Assembly (NCBI GenBank): GCA_019137255.1
Contig: WPDH01000137.1
Span: forward strand, 310,001 to 374,000
DNA length: 64,000 bases
Direction of reading: 5' to 3'
Source: Corinectria fuckeliana
Taxonomy: Eukaryota; Ascomycota; Sordariomycetes; Hypocreales; Nectriaceae
In this document: positions 22,002 through 33,715 of the stretch, one piece after another
How positions within the stretch are numbered: position 1 is the first letter of the stretch
Layout of the letters: each line of letters starts with the position of its first letter
Notes under the pieces: model-generated
Told to the model about the DNA's origin: nothing
The model's input: the letters and a program-made list of their open reading frames with translations, nothing else
Databases searched by the model: none
Translations under genes and position numbers: made by a program

Positions 22002-23561
22002 ATTGGCGGTGAAGATGAACGATATGCACACTGGTGAAGAAAAATAGTTGCTTTGGATACTCTCGTTTACAGCGTCCGTGAGAGAAAACGGACCTTACTC
22101 TGAGGGGGGCCTCGATGCCCCATTTATCAACTGCTCTGCAGGCCGTGGCCTCACTCTTGCCCTCACGTTGCTGTAACTACATCCGCTCCATCACAATCAA
22201 ACACGGAATCAGAAGCTCGACCCTGGGTATCATTCCTGAGCTCCCCAGAACGTCATTGACTCTGGGAAACATGAGGCCGCAGCGCCAATCAGAGACCACG
22301 GCGCCAATCACATCTGCATTGGGCATGGTGGTCAGACGGGCATCAATATTTCAGCACTTTTCGAGGTATGACAGAGTGATACGCACACCGCATCTCCATG
22401 CCATTCTCACCGTATCAAAGAAGCTTCAGGTAGCCACAAACCAGGCAGCTACCCCGTTATGGCTGCCAAGACAGATCTACGGCATTAGTGGCACGGGACG
22501 GGACGGGAGCGCCAGTCATATTCTTTCGATTTAACCTGCTTGCTTTTGCGGAGAGCCCGTTCATGGTGAGACAGGCATGAAGAGGCTGATAAAGGGTGCA
22601 AGGGGTCGGCAGAGATAATGCAGAGACGGCAGAGGTTCCGTCTCGCTGCAGCTCGCGTATTCCGTGTCTGAAGTTCAGGCAGCCACAGGTCCGACGCTTG
22701 CCTGCCCGCTTTCGCTGAAATGACGGCTGAGAAGGCGGCTGGAGAAGGCTTCAACTCAGCGGTAACACAATCTATCAAACCGTGCCAAGTTCACCAAGGA
22801 CCCGCAAACAAACACGGCAGCGACTGTCTTTTCTCGTCCACTTCGCCATCGCAACAACTGATAGATAGCATGTACTCAATGTATTGAGGGGAACCCTGTG
22901 GCAAGGTTTCTGATAAACAAAGCCTGGGCTCACAGCATGAAGTGTCTTGGAATGCGGCAAACGCCGGCCGCCCGAGCGTATGCGGCCACGTCTTGGCCGA
23001 TAGCCTCTGCCAATGACGCGCCAGGTGATGACAGTCCTATTGCATCGTGCAGCCAGACCGAGCCGTTCTGCATCAACTCGCGCAATGGCCAGGCTCGATC
23101 GCCAGCATGGGAAACTCCGAGGAGGCCATCGTGCGGCCAGAACGAGCCGTCTGCAGCGACTTGCGTAACTGCCAGACTCGATCAACAGCATGGGAAACTC
23201 CCAGCCTCCTGTCGTGCAGCCTCCCTCAACTCATCGATTGGTCCATCTGCGAGCCGTCTGTATCCGTTCTCTTGCAACTCTGCAGATTTTCAGCTCTACG
23301 CTTGTGAGTGGCGGTCTGTGAGCATGTGAAGAGCGGCAGATCTACGCCACCGAGTTGTGGATGGTGCTGCGAATGGAGGGGATTCCTGTGTTTCTCTGTG
23401 GATAGGTCAGCAGAGAAGCTCGCAGGTCGATCCCACCTCTCGTATAAATGGGCGTGTCAGAGAGGCGGTGCCATTGGAACTTCAATCAGCTCTCTGCTTC
23501 TACATGCTCTCTGCCGGGCCCTTTCCACACACACACATACTACTAGCCACCAGGCACAATC
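22002..23561. promoter_or_regulatory. Divergent intergenic region between the DUF2235 gene and the Ppo-type gene
   Basis: About 1.56 kb that must hold both promoters. A TATA box (TATAAA, 23443-23448) lies about 114 bp before the oxygenase ATG. An 84-bp tandem duplication (listed separately) lies about 350-520 bp upstream of that ATG. Open frames inside are short and without domain character. Confidence 0.55.
23044..23235. repeat. 84-bp tandem duplication upstream of the Ppo-type gene
   Basis: Unit 1 (23044-23127) and unit 2 (23128-23211) align along their length. Shared landmarks are ATCGTGC(A/G)GCCAGA, CGAGCCGT, CTCGATC and CAGCATGGGAAACTCC. A partial third unit begins at about 23212 (TCGTGCAGCC). 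The units differ by scattered substitutions, so the duplication is not very recent. Confidence 0.75.
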
Positions 23562-26500
23562 ATGTCCGTCAACGAAAAGTATCAGGCCGGTGAGTCATAC
23601 GGAGATGGACGAAAGTCATCCGGTAGCCTCCTGGACGACCCTACGAAGCTTGCTGCAGATCTCTTGAAAGACTATTCCGGCCTCAGAGGCCAGGTGACTG
23701 CGCCCGAGATCGTAGGCCTCATCAAGGAGCTGCTGCAGAAGGGGCAGCCTCTCGACGATAAGAAGGGGTAAGTGCAACTCGCTGTCCAAGACGAGACTGA
23801 GCAGCTCTAACGAGAAGCAGCACGACGGAGCTGTTGATTGGCATTCTTACCTCGCTGCCTTCCGGGTCCGAGGCCAGAACCCAGATCACCAACAAGCTCC
23901 TGGACAAGCTCTGGGACACTCTCCAGCATCCGCCATTGAGCTACGTCGGCGGCGATGTCAAGTTTGACGTCGTCGACCCGAATGCCTCGTCCGCCCAGAG
24001 TGTCAAGCCTGCCGATACCATCGAGTTCAAGGCCCCGGACAGCGACATCATCTTGCGTGAGAAGATCCCGCAGGCGCCCGACGGCTACCATCAGTACCGC
24101 ATGCCTGACGGAAGCTTCAACAACATCCTCGCCCCCAACCTGGGCAAGGCGGGCACGCCCTACGCCAAGACGGTGCAGACCAAGAAGCGCCTGCACGGCG
24201 TCAAGCCGGACCCCGGCCTGCTCTTCGACCTCCTGATGGCTCGCAGCGACACGAGCTTCAAGGAGAACCCGGCCGGCATCTCGTCGATGCTCTTCTACCA
24301 CGCGTCCATCATCATCCACGACATCTTCCGCACGAACCGCACGGACATGAACAAGTCCGACACGTCGTCGTACCTCGACCTGGCGCCCCTGTACGGCTCG
24401 TCTCTCCGCGACCAGCTGGAGATCCGCACCATGAAGGAGGGCAAGCTGAAGCCCGACACGTTCCACGAGAAGCGCCTCCTCGGGCAGCCCGCGGGCGTCA
24501 ACGTGCTTCTGGTCCTCTACAGCCGCTTCCACAACTACGTCTGCGACATCCTGCTCAAGATCAACGAGAACGGCCGCTTCTCGCTGGCGTGCGGGCCCAG
24601 CCCCAGCCTCGAGGACAAGGCCAAGGCCGTGGCCAAGCAGGACCACGACCTCTTCAACACGGCGCGTCTGATCGTCGGCGGCCTGTACGTCAACATCTGC
24701 CTGCACGACTACCTGCGGGGCATCACCAACACGCACCACTCCAAGAGCGACTGGACACTGGACCCGCGCGTCGAGATCGGCAAGCAGTTCGACGACGAGG
24801 GCGTGCCCCGCGGCATCGGCAACCAGGTCAGCGTCGAGTTCAACCTGCTGTACCGCTTCCACTCGTGCATCTCCAAGAAGGACGAGCGGTGGATCAACAA
24901 CTTCTTCCTCAAGCTCTTCCCCGGCCGCACCCCCGACGACCTGGCCAACGTCAGCTGGACGGAGCTCGGCCAGGCCCTGCAGTCCTTTGAGCAGAGCACG
25001 CCCAAGGACCCCAGCGTCCGCACCTTCGACGGCCTGGAGCGCCAGCCCGACGGCACCTTCAAGGACGAGGACCTCGCTCGCATCCTCAAGGAGTCCATGG
25101 ACGACCCCGCCGGCACGTTCGGCGCCCGCATGGTCCCCAAGGCGCTCAAGATCGTCGAGATCCTCGGCATCAACCAGGCCCGCAAGTGGCAGGTCTCGTC
25201 GCTCAACGAGTTCCGCGAGTTCTTCGGGCTCAAGCGGTACGAGACCTTCAAGGACATCAACTCGGACCCGGACATTGCCAACATCCTCGAGCGGCTGTAC
25301 ACGGATCCCGACATGGTGGAGCTGTACCCGGGCCTCATGGTCGAGAGCATCAAGCCCGTCCGCAACGCCGGCTGCGGCATCTGTCCCACGTACTCGGTCG
25401 GCCGAGCCGTGCTCTCCGACGCCGTCACCCTCGTGCGCTCCGACCGGTTCAACACGCTCGACTACACCGTCTCGAACCTGACCAGCTGGGGCTACAACGA
25501 GGTGCAGCAGGACTACAAGACCCTGGGAGGGTCGATGTTCTACAAGCTCATCCAGCGTGGCATCCCCGGCTGGTTCCCGTTCAACTCGGTCGCCGTCATG
25601 CAGCCCATGTACACCAAGAAGGCCAACGAGGCCATCGCCCGCGAGCTCGGCACCTTCGACCAGTACACGCTGGACGACCCCAAGGCGCCGCCGAAGCCCG
25701 TCGTGGTCTTCACGGCCAAGGCCATCAAGGAGGCGCTCGACAACCCCAAGAAGTTCGTCGTGCCCTGGCTCAAGGCCATCAACGCCTTGTTCCCGGGCAA
25801 GAAGGACCTGGGCTGGTTCATGCTGGCGGGCGACGAGCCGCGCAACTACGAGCACCGCTCCAACATGATGAAGGCCATGGGCAAGGTCCCCAACCTGCAC
25901 AATGCCGTGCACGAGTTCGTCGAGCGCGTCGGGGCCGAGCTGATCAAGAAGGAGACCTTCACGCTGCAGGAGGGCCTCAACCAGATCGACCTGATCCGCG
26001 ACGTCGCCATCCCCCTGAACGCCAGGCTGCTCGCCGACCTCTTCTACTTCGACCTGAACAGCGACGAGAACCCCAACGGCACGCTCGGCAGCGCCGCGCT
26101 CTACCGGTACCTCCTCGACATCCGCATCTGGGGCGTCAACAACAACGACCCCGGCCAGGCGTGGAACCGTCGCCGTCGCGCGCAGGAGGGCGCCAAGGCC
26201 ATCATCGACTCGACCCGCAAGCTCGTCGACGAGGTCTCCCTCAGCCGCGGTTTGGGCTTCGGCATCGTGTCCGCCGTGTCCAACGTGGTCACCCGCAAGG
26301 CGCACCTGAAGAAGAACTCTCTGCGCTCGTGCGGCCTCAAGCTGGTCGAGGAGATGCTGGCCCAGAACAGCTCGGCCGAGCACGTCGTCGACGACCTGTG
26401 GCTCACGGCCTTTGGCGGCATTGGCGTCCCCGTCACGTCGGTGAGTGCTTCGCGCTTGGACTTTGCCCCTTGAAGCAGTGTGCGATGCTAACCCCGTGCC

Positions 26501-27258
26501 CTAGTTCTACGAAGTCATGGAGTACTTCCTCCGCCCGGACAACGCCTCCATCTGGGCCGAGGTCCAGACCCTCGCCAAGAAGGGCGACGATGCTGCGCTG
26601 CATGCCTACGTCCGGGAGGCTCAGCGTCTCACGAGCACGCAGCGCAACGTGCGTGTCGCGACCCAGCCAGCTGAGCTCGAGGGCAAGTCGATCCAGCCGG
26701 GCAATCTTGTCGTCATGATGCTTGTAAGTCTCCAGCCCCCTCCCCTGTCTCTGAAGCGATAATTACGTGGCATGTTCTAACTTTGTTTCAAGGGCGAGGC
26801 TGGCCGCAACCCCTCCGAGGTCACAAACGCCGACAAGTTTGATGCGAACCGCAAGACGGATGCCCTGACCGCCTTCAGCTACGGCCAGCACGAGTGCATT
26901 GCCAAGGACGTGGCACTCGCCTTCATGACGGGCCTGGTGAAGCTCGTAGCCGATCTCAACAAGCTTCGTCCCGCGCCGGGCCAGATGGGCCTGGTCAAGA
27001 CGATCCGCGTCGGCTCCGAGAAGGCCTATCTCAACGACAGCTGGTCCTACCTCGGCTTTGATGCTAGTAGTAAGTTTGCCCTCTCTTCCTTGTATATTTG
27101 TTCGCATCTCAGATCCTAACTTTCTGCTAGCCTGGAAGCTCCATTTCGATGGCCATGGAAAGGGCACATACGAGGGTGAGAGGGAGCCTACCAAGACCAC
27201 GTCGATGGAGCAGTATTACTACCTGCTTCAGAAGCAGAAGGAGAAGTTCTTGAGCTAA
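23562..27258 (+). CDS. ppo: Psi-producing oxygenase / linoleate diol synthase (dioxygenase-P450 fusion)
   Basis: Fusion enzyme of about 1149 aa that oxygenates linoleate to 8-hydroperoxide in a haem peroxidase-like domain and isomerises it in a P450 domain, giving oxylipins that control sporulation and secondary metabolism. In the dioxygenase half, SIIIHDIFRTNRTD carries the distal His, and EFNLLYRFHSC carries the catalytic Tyr and proximal His. In the P450 half, FSYGQHECIAKDVAL carries the haem-thiolate Cys, so the isomerase should be active, unlike PpoC-type proteins that lack it. Exons: 23562-23767, 23821-26440, 26505-26723, 26793-27069 and 27131-27258; the four introns are 53, 64, 69 and 61 nt with GTAAGT or GTGAGT donors. 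Length and domain order match PpoA/LDS. Whether the product is a 5,8- or 7,8-diol is not decidable here. The coding region is very G/C-rich; long ORFs on the other strand are shadows. Confidence 0.95.
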
Positions 27259-27583
27259 GTTGCAGATGTCTTGAAGTTTACAAGAATGTCCCAGAAAACA
27301 AGGGCGACAAACATTCGCTTAGGTCTAGGAGACTGTATTATCGCAAAGACTGTGTTTCCGTGATTCTTCGTCCATGAGGCGCTTCTCTATTTGTTTCTCC
27401 ACGCACCACGCACATGCATTCCTGGGCATCCAGCCTACGTAGATAGGGGGATCCTAGGGCCACTGCGGCAACAACGGCAAGGTATTTATTAGCCCGTAGA
27501 TCATTTACATATATGACCCCAGTAGTCCTTGTAGGCCCAACACAGCAACAGCAAGCTTCTCCCTGACATTGTGTTGGCGATAG
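27259..27583. other. 3' flank of the Ppo-type gene
   Basis: About 325 bp with no gene seen. It presumably holds the 3' untranslated region and terminator of the oxygenase gene. Confidence 0.4.
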
Positions 27584-27930
27584 TGGACTTTCACAGCTGA
27601 ATGACAGTAGGACTGGGTACTAGCTAGGGTGCCCATTTCAGGCGGCCGCCTTCCCAGCCTAGTGAGCACGGCATGCTTTTCCCTCCTATTGATTGATATG
27701 CTTTTTGCCCACTCATTTTTGGCCCCCTTTGACTTGACTGACCAAGCTGTCGCGGCATCTGTTTTCCCCAACACCTTGAATTCTTTACAATTAGAAGCGC
27801 AATATCTTGATATATTTTATTGATATTTCCCTTCTTACGATATCTCGCCCTGGAAGCCGCCGCTTTCATTTTCAACCTATTTTTCTAGCCTCTCGGGTTG
27901 GTGTTGGTGTCTAGGCTGGTCGAGACATTG
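27584..27930. repeat. Dispersed repeat, copy 2
   Basis: Related to the stretch at 13202-13530. It shares TGGACTT at the left, GGCATGCTTTT, the TTTGACTTGACTGACCAAGC block (copy 1: TTTGGCTTAACGGACCAAGC), CTTGATATATTT, TTCCCTTCTTACGATA and GTTGGTGTCTAGGCTGGT. It is more diverged, and the right border is unclear. Non-coding. Confidence 0.6.
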
Positions 27931-28753
27931 TCTTACTGATAGCGTCTAACGTTGAAAGCCGCAATGACTGCTGGCTATGCTGCCAGCCCGGCTACATAGC
28001 ATTAGTTCGACCCTCATGTGGATACTGCGGTTTCGTCTGTGTATAAAAAGGCCTTAGTGTCACAGACCTTGGGCTGATAGTAGATGTTTGCACCGAGACA
28101 AGCCGTGTGGGGGCGAACGATCACATCACAGGTGCCTTCGTCCTATGGTAGGTCTCCTGCATGAAATACCCGCGTGGTAGGCCTCCCACATGGGGTCTGC
28201 GCATGGTTGGGTGTGTACCAACTCATTGAGCGCAATCGAGTGCGATCTTCATAAAAATGCGCAATTGTAACCTGGAATGAGCGTAAAGAGCGGAAAGCAT
28301 GAAAGTCCTTCTTGATATCTAGGATGTGCTCCCTACAATAGCCGATTACAACAATCAAGATAGCATCATGTAGCCTCCGTAGACGAGAACCAAGTGACAT
28401 TGCCATTATGAAACTACTTGTTGGTGGTCTCCTTGCATTAGGCAAACGCTTTACCCTTGATGTGTTTAACCAACAGCGGTCATGTGGCTGTGGCCGGCCG
28501 TCGTTCTATACTTGGCAATAAACAACCAACCCAGGTAGAAAGCGGCGCAGCCAAAACAACCCCCCGCCCTGTTCTCCCATATTTCATGACCTTGTCTTTT
28601 TATGCCCCTCCCGTCCGTTCAGTTCTATCACACAAGCTATCTACCTTCGCAATACGGCTGGGCTTGATCTTTCTCCATCTCAACACTCCCGAAGCCGGCT
28701 CTTTGTCTTTACACATCTTTCCACCATCAAGAGACCGGCCTTTACCTTACCCC
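27931..28753. other. Intergenic and promoter of the 3CxxC gene
   Basis: About 820 bp. An open frame continues upstream of the 3CxxC start (from 28457), but its translation has low complexity and no domain, so I treat it as leader sequence. No other gene seen. Confidence 0.4.
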
Positions 28754-29233
28754 ATGGCGCGTCGGAAGTCGAAGCCAGTCCAAAGCTGGTCCATGTACCC
28801 ATCCTTGCACGACGATGTGTCAAACCTGTTGCTCGAAGACGATCTCTATTTTGACTTTCGCGAGAGCGACGACGAACATTGGACGGAGAAGTATAACACC
28901 AATGTCATGGGCCGGTTCGAGTGCCGCAACCGTTCATGTCCCAAGAGTGGATGGTCAAGCAAGAAAATCCCCGTCACGATCCGCATGTACGCCGGGGCAG
29001 AATACAACGCAAGGGTCTATCATCAACGCTGCCAGGAATGTAAGAGCCTTAGTCGACCTAGACTCGATGGATCCTATGCAGACAGGATTGCATACCGTCT
29101 CAAAAAGTGGTGTGATATCAAGTTGGAGCCACCTGCGTTCTCTGGTGAAAGTAAAGGCCCACACCAGAGAGATTTATGCGAAGGGTGCAAAGCCGGGCAG
29201 TGTGAGAGGGGTTATGAGAATTATTGGGAATAA
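28754..29233 (+). CDS. 3CxxC-type zinc finger protein
   Basis: Intronless 159-aa protein. After a short basic N-terminus (MARRKSKPVQSW), the domain reads GRFECRNRSC, GWSSKKIPV, YHQRCQECKS, RLKKW and DLCEGCKAGQC. These are the three CxxC-type pairs and the conserved W/K positions of the zf-3CxxC domain, found in fungal proteins and in vertebrate receptor-transporting proteins. The role in fungi is unknown; zinc binding is inferred from the pairs. I chose the ATG at 28754 because the domain follows it at the usual distance. The frame is open further upstream (to 28457), and that extension would be unusual for the family. Confidence 0.8.
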   Translation: MARRKSKPVQSWSMYPSLHDDVSNLLLEDDLYFDFRESDDEHWTEKYNTNVMGRFECRNRSCPKSGWSSKKIPVTIRMYAGAEYNARVYHQRCQECKSLSRPRLDGSYADRIAYRLKKWCDIKLEPPAFSGESKGPHQRDLCEGCKAGQCERGYENYWE

Positions 29234-30315
29234 TCAAGTCTAGTGGAGATTCGATGTATGAACGAAAACAAAATACTACACTGTCTGGATTGTCAACCAA
29301 CCCAGACACAGTCCTAAATCTTGTTCAACGGCCGGACTCTGTTGATTGGGTCAGATAGCTCCCGGACCGAGTCTCATGATGGTATAATGGGTGACACGGG
29401 GAAGGCTGCGCCAATCGCTCCCAGTTTAACGCGCGGTGACGATTCCGCCTAGGACCGGGAGATGCTCACCAGTCGCACCCAGGGTCAGACTCCCGTCAGA
29501 GGACAAAGGAAAAGTGTCAATAAACCTCAAAGATCCTAGAGGACTAGAAATATGTCACCTCCAGCACCAATACCTAGACCCAGGAGTGGGCTGTACCTCC
29601 CAGACAGGAACGTTCAGACGCATTATAGAATCGAGTGAACACTGGCTATTGTTCCTCAAGTGCCCAATCTCCTGTGCATTCAACAAGTCATCAAAGTCCG
29701 CTTCCGAGTGTACATGATAGCTTTCCATGTGATTAGCCAGGGACACTGGCTGCTTTCTATATATGCGTCTCCCCTAGAGCAAGTTGGCAGCTCTCCAGGA
29801 TGAATCGTATGTCCACCGTACTCGTAGCCAGCCACAAGAGCCCGTTGCGCCACTGTCTCGACGCTAAAGGGCGCGATACGTAGCCAAAGAGATCAACCCA
29901 AGGGCATTATTAAGCCCAGTCGGGACAAATTTCCCCCGACGGTGAACACTTCAGCCGAACCTGCGAGTGCGGGGTCAGGAGAGCACAGGAGGGGCTAGGA
30001 TGACGCGAATAAAGACATGGTAGCGTCAAGAGAAGGGCGGGCTTACAGCCCGAGTACGAAGTAGACATATTATACAGCCCATTAGCACTCAGATTAAGAC
30101 GTGCTTGGAATGACACTTTGATCCACAAGTATGGGCTCATCCTTCGCTCGCCATATTCATTGGCTTACAAATTAATGGTTGCATCAAACCTTCCCCCCTC
30201 CATCTGTGACAAAGTTCCCGGCAGCAGGCGAAGGATATAAGGAGGGGGCCCACCCTTCACATATTTCTACATCCAACTTCCTATTTCATGAACCCACACA
30301 ATCGGGTACTCCGTC
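29234..30315. other. Intergenic, no gene seen
   Basis: About 1.1 kb of spacer with short ORFs only. A possible TATA-like GGATATAAGG lies at about 30232-30241, some 80 bp before the NmrA-like start codon. Confidence 0.45.
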
Positions 30316-31419
30316 ATGTCTTCATCCAAACTCATTGTCGTTCTTGGCTCCACTGGCAACCAGGGCGGCTCCGTCGTCACCTCGTTCCTCGAGGAGCCAG
30401 GCTGGCAGGTTCGCGCTCTCACTCGAAACCCGTCCAGTCCTAAGGCCCAGGCTTTGGCAGCTCGAGGGGCTGAGGTTGTCCAAGCCGATATCGACACGCC
30501 CGCCACGCTCTCGGCAGCATTTGAGGGCGCCGATGCCATCTTCGCCGTCAGCGACTTTTGGGGCTTGTACGGTGACCCTGCCAACAGGGAAAAAGCGAAG
30601 CCAGGTCAGCCGTTGAATGTCTGGGCGGGCGAGCACGAGACACAGCAGCTCAAGAATGTCATTGATGCGGCTGCCAAGGTTCCAACCCTGCAGCGCTTCA
30701 TACTCTCTTCACTTTCGTATGCAACGAAGTGGTCCAAAGGAAAGTACACGCACGTGTACCATTTCGACTCGAAGGCAAGGGCAACAGAATACGTGAGGGA
30801 GACATATCCCGACCTATGGGAAAAGACAAGCATCTATCAAGCAGGGCTCTTTCTGAGCAACTGGGTCGTTAGCCCCTTTAACACGCCCGTCAAGGTAGGA
30901 ATGGATTCCCTGTTGACATAGACACAGCTAAGACCTTCTAGAACGCGGATGGCCTTGTCCAGTTTGTCGGGTCTGTAGACCCAGACGTCAAGCTCCCATT
31001 GATCGCCGCCGAAGAGGATTCCGGGGCGCTTGTCAAAGCTCTCGTACTTTCAGAGCGAGCCGGAAAGAACCTCATTGGCTACCGAGAATGGCTCACGCTG
31101 CGAGAGCTCACCGAGGCCTTTACAAAGGCTACTGGGTTGAAAGCCGAGCCCGTGACCTTGCCCAAGGGTCAATTCGATCAGCGTCTTCCAGATGAGCTGA
31201 AGTCGGAGCTTGAGGATAACTTTGCGTATTTCGGCGAGTTTGGATATGAGGGCAGAGATGACCCGAGTGTTATCCATCCTCGTGATGTAAGTTCTGTCTC
31301 CATTACTAATATCTGAAGTGGTCATTAATGCTTTGATCTAGTTGGAAACACCCCCGTCTCTGAGTACTGTGCAGGACTACCTCAAGAAGCAAGACTGGTC
31401 AAGGGTGTTCAATGAATGA
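30316..31419 (+). CDS. NmrA-like family protein (NAD(P)-binding, atypical SDR)
   Basis: 333-aa Rossmann-fold protein. Residues 5-18 (KLIVVLGSTGNQGGS) form the GxxGxxG dinucleotide-binding loop typical of NmrA-like and HSCARG proteins. VRALTRNP, GAEVVQADI, FEGADAIFAVSDFW and FILSSLSYATKWSKG are further family positions. The atypical SDRs of this group usually lack the full YxxxK catalytic pair and act as redox sensors or transcriptional co-regulators; the NmrA founder represses nitrogen genes. Exons: 30316-30894, 30942-31286 and 31342-31419. Introns: 30895-30941 (47 nt) and 31287-31341 (55 nt), both phase 0 with TAG acceptors. The short last exon ends KKQDWSRVFNE. Next to a LaeA-like methyltransferase and a Zn2Cys6 factor, so a regulatory role is plausible. 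Confidence 0.87.
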
Positions 31420-32390
31420 GTAGATTAATCAGTTTTGCATTGCAATAGGTCATGCAATGTGATGCCGAATGATTGGAAGAACCTTCTCCGACTTTGCACA
31501 TCCCGACCTGGGGCCATTGGCAGGAGTTGTCAGCCTGACGCACAGACTTACTTACATTTAATGTTGACTTATTCATGAAGATCTTTAACACAACCGATCT
31601 GCTGCATCATGGTGTTCCCCGCGCTGCAGACCCAGCAACTGCCACGCGGGTAGGACGTCCCTGGTCTTTGCCTCGGATCCAAGCCCTGCAAATTATTGAC
31701 AGGAATCTTGAGGAGGCCGTCGACAGAAAGCTGACAGAGCTCATGCGCCCAGATGCAAGATTCAGGAAAAGCTTCCAAGCCCAGGCAAGGTACAGCGAAA
31801 ATGAAGGAAGACCATTTGGAAGTGGAGATGCATGGTTTGAGACGGAAGAACAGCTCCGATGTCGAGTCTAGCAAGGTCCTCTGGGATATGGACGAAAAGC
31901 AAAAGGAGAATGAGGAAGTGAAGTAAAGGAGGTATAAAGAGGAGGATTAAGGCAGAAAGGAAAAAATTGGATAACGAGGTAGAGAGCAAAACGGTACTTT
32001 GGGAAAGTTAAGCAACAATGAGAAAGATAATCAAGAGGTAAATAGAACAGCCAGGATGCGAAGACGAAGAAATGTTAGCACATTTTCTAGTGATTTATAT
32101 GTATCGAGATATACGAGTCAAGTATGACAGACTGATTTATCCCCAATATAGTCAGTTTGCTAAATAGGTTTAAAGAATACTCCAGTGGCAAAGTTTACTC
32201 TATTTATTCCTCATCTATTTCAGTTCTCAGCAACTTATTTTGAATAAGCATTATAAAAACGCATATATTCTTTATCACTCATATGTAACGAGTAACGAGC
32301 AACCTGCTGAAGCAGTTTAACAGGTGTATCAATCATACCCTCGCAATCTGACTCTATATAAATGTTTGTTCTTGTGGCCCCCATCAATCC
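31420..32390. other. Convergent intergenic region, no gene seen
   Basis: About 970 bp between the 3' ends of the NmrA-like gene (plus) and the LaeA-like gene (minus). About 31890-32060 is purine-rich and A/T-rich. A 98-codon open frame at 31575-31871 has no domain character, and I do not call it. Confidence 0.45.
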
Positions 32391-33715
32391 TCATCGTACC
32401 TCTGTAGTTGCCTCAATCGGTTTGTCGTCAGGTTTCCTCCCTGTAACCACAATCATGGGCCAATAAGCATGCACACTCCTATCACGCATATCTCTCTTCG
32501 CTTCTGCAGCAAGAACGTCTACGTCTTGGGCCTTCCACCCAAACCCCCGCGTCAGTGCCGCCATCAGAAAGCCTTGCAGACCCGTGACAATGTTCTGGTG
32601 ATTCCAGGCGCCCAGCTCCTTGAACCTGACATCACGTGGCCAGGTGTTGGACGGCCATTTGTAGCGGTGCTCACGGACGTCCTGGAAGCCGGCCCTCTCT
32701 AGCATGGGTTTGATGGCATTGAGGTCGATGAAGGAGTGGTTGAGCTTGGCGGCTGCTTCGCCGAGGTGCTGCATCGCGCGGCGGAGAGCGTGGTTTGGGG
32801 TGAGGGTGCCATCGTCAGATCGAGGGAGGTTGAATTCCTGGAACTCGACGTAGCCGCCTGGAACCAAGTGGCTTACGGGGGAACAGTGAGAACACAGTGC
32901 CGGCTTTGGAGGAGAATGCTTACTCGAATGATTTACGAATGTACTCCTCCCAGTTTGATATGCTAGAGTTATTCATGCGGCTGTGGATGTAGTGGAATGG
33001 CCGCGAATACGTCCACTCGTCTTCAAAATCATCGACTTCGAATCGAACATTGGGGGGGACACTAGGTAGAGAGTTAGTCAATCGCGAGTCCATGCAGTAG
33101 AACGAACCAGGGCTTCACGTACAATTGATGCTGACTTGGGGAGAGGTCAATGCCGATTACCTATGGTACTCATATGTCAGATGGGCCTCCTCGATCGATT
33201 CAAGGAGGATGTCTTACCTCGGCTTCAGGGTGCGCCTCTCCAAAGTCCATAGCCCAGATGCCGGTGCCAGTGCCAAGATCTAGCACACGGCCGACCTTGG
33301 AGCCGGGCTCGTTTGGTGGGGCAAGGCCCAGCTTTCCAGCGAATGTGAGATAGAATATGTGGTGTTGCAGATCTAGCCGCTCATTCTCAGACTCGTCGTT
33401 GGGAAAGTGGTATTCTGAGTCTAGGGTTAGCTCACAACTTGCCCAGGCGTCGATATGTGGGTGGGAGAGAGGACTGACGTCCATCGTGGAACCTGTGATA
33501 GGTCCTCCCATTCTCCTTCCTGTAGTCGAGAATAGAGCTATTCAAGCTAGCTGTCGACGGTTCCGCGTCCTATGATTAGGGTGGTCGGGTCAGGCGGATA
33601 CAGACGAGTGCGGCTGGGCAGAATTGACGAAGATGCGTACCTCGGTGCCGCCGATGGCAGAGTCGCCGGCGTCGAAGTCATCAGGCTCCACCGTGACCTC
33701 AGGTTGATGTTGCAT
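32391..33715 (-). CDS. LaeA-like SAM-dependent methyltransferase
   Basis: 339-aa class I methyltransferase of the large fungal LaeA/UMTA-like family. After assembly the protein reads NGRTYH, YHFPNDESENERLDLQHH, VLDLGTGTGIWAMDF (motif I, SAM binding), VIGIDLSPSQ (motif post I), FVPPNVRFEVDDFEDEW (motif II), YIHSRM, LVPGGYVEFQEF, YKWPSNTWP and GFLMAALTRGFGW, all in family order. Exons: 33715-33641, 33569-33479, 33414-33218, 33160-33123, 33061-32924 and 32871-32391. The five introns of 52-71 nt (33570-33640, 33415-33478, 33161-33217, 33062-33122, 32872-32923) all have GT donors and AG acceptors with matching phases. Substrates of the family are mostly unknown; LaeA itself is a global regulator of secondary metabolism, but most paralogues are not. 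Divergent from the Zn2Cys6 gene at 34754. Confidence 0.9.

Noticed and set aside
22898..23329. 143-codon plus-strand ORF across the 84-bp repeat
   Set aside because: Stays open because the repeat unit is a multiple of three; composition is not protein-like and it lies in the oxygenase promoter.
23807..26383. 858-codon reverse-strand ORF opposite the Ppo-type oxygenase
   Set aside because: Shadow of the strongly biased oxygenase codons; composition is Val/Leu/Asp/Glu-rich without domain and it crosses the exon/intron structure of the real gene.
31575..31871. 98-codon plus-strand ORF
   Set aside because: No domain, lies in a convergent spacer, starts at an arbitrary ATG and runs into purine-rich sequence.
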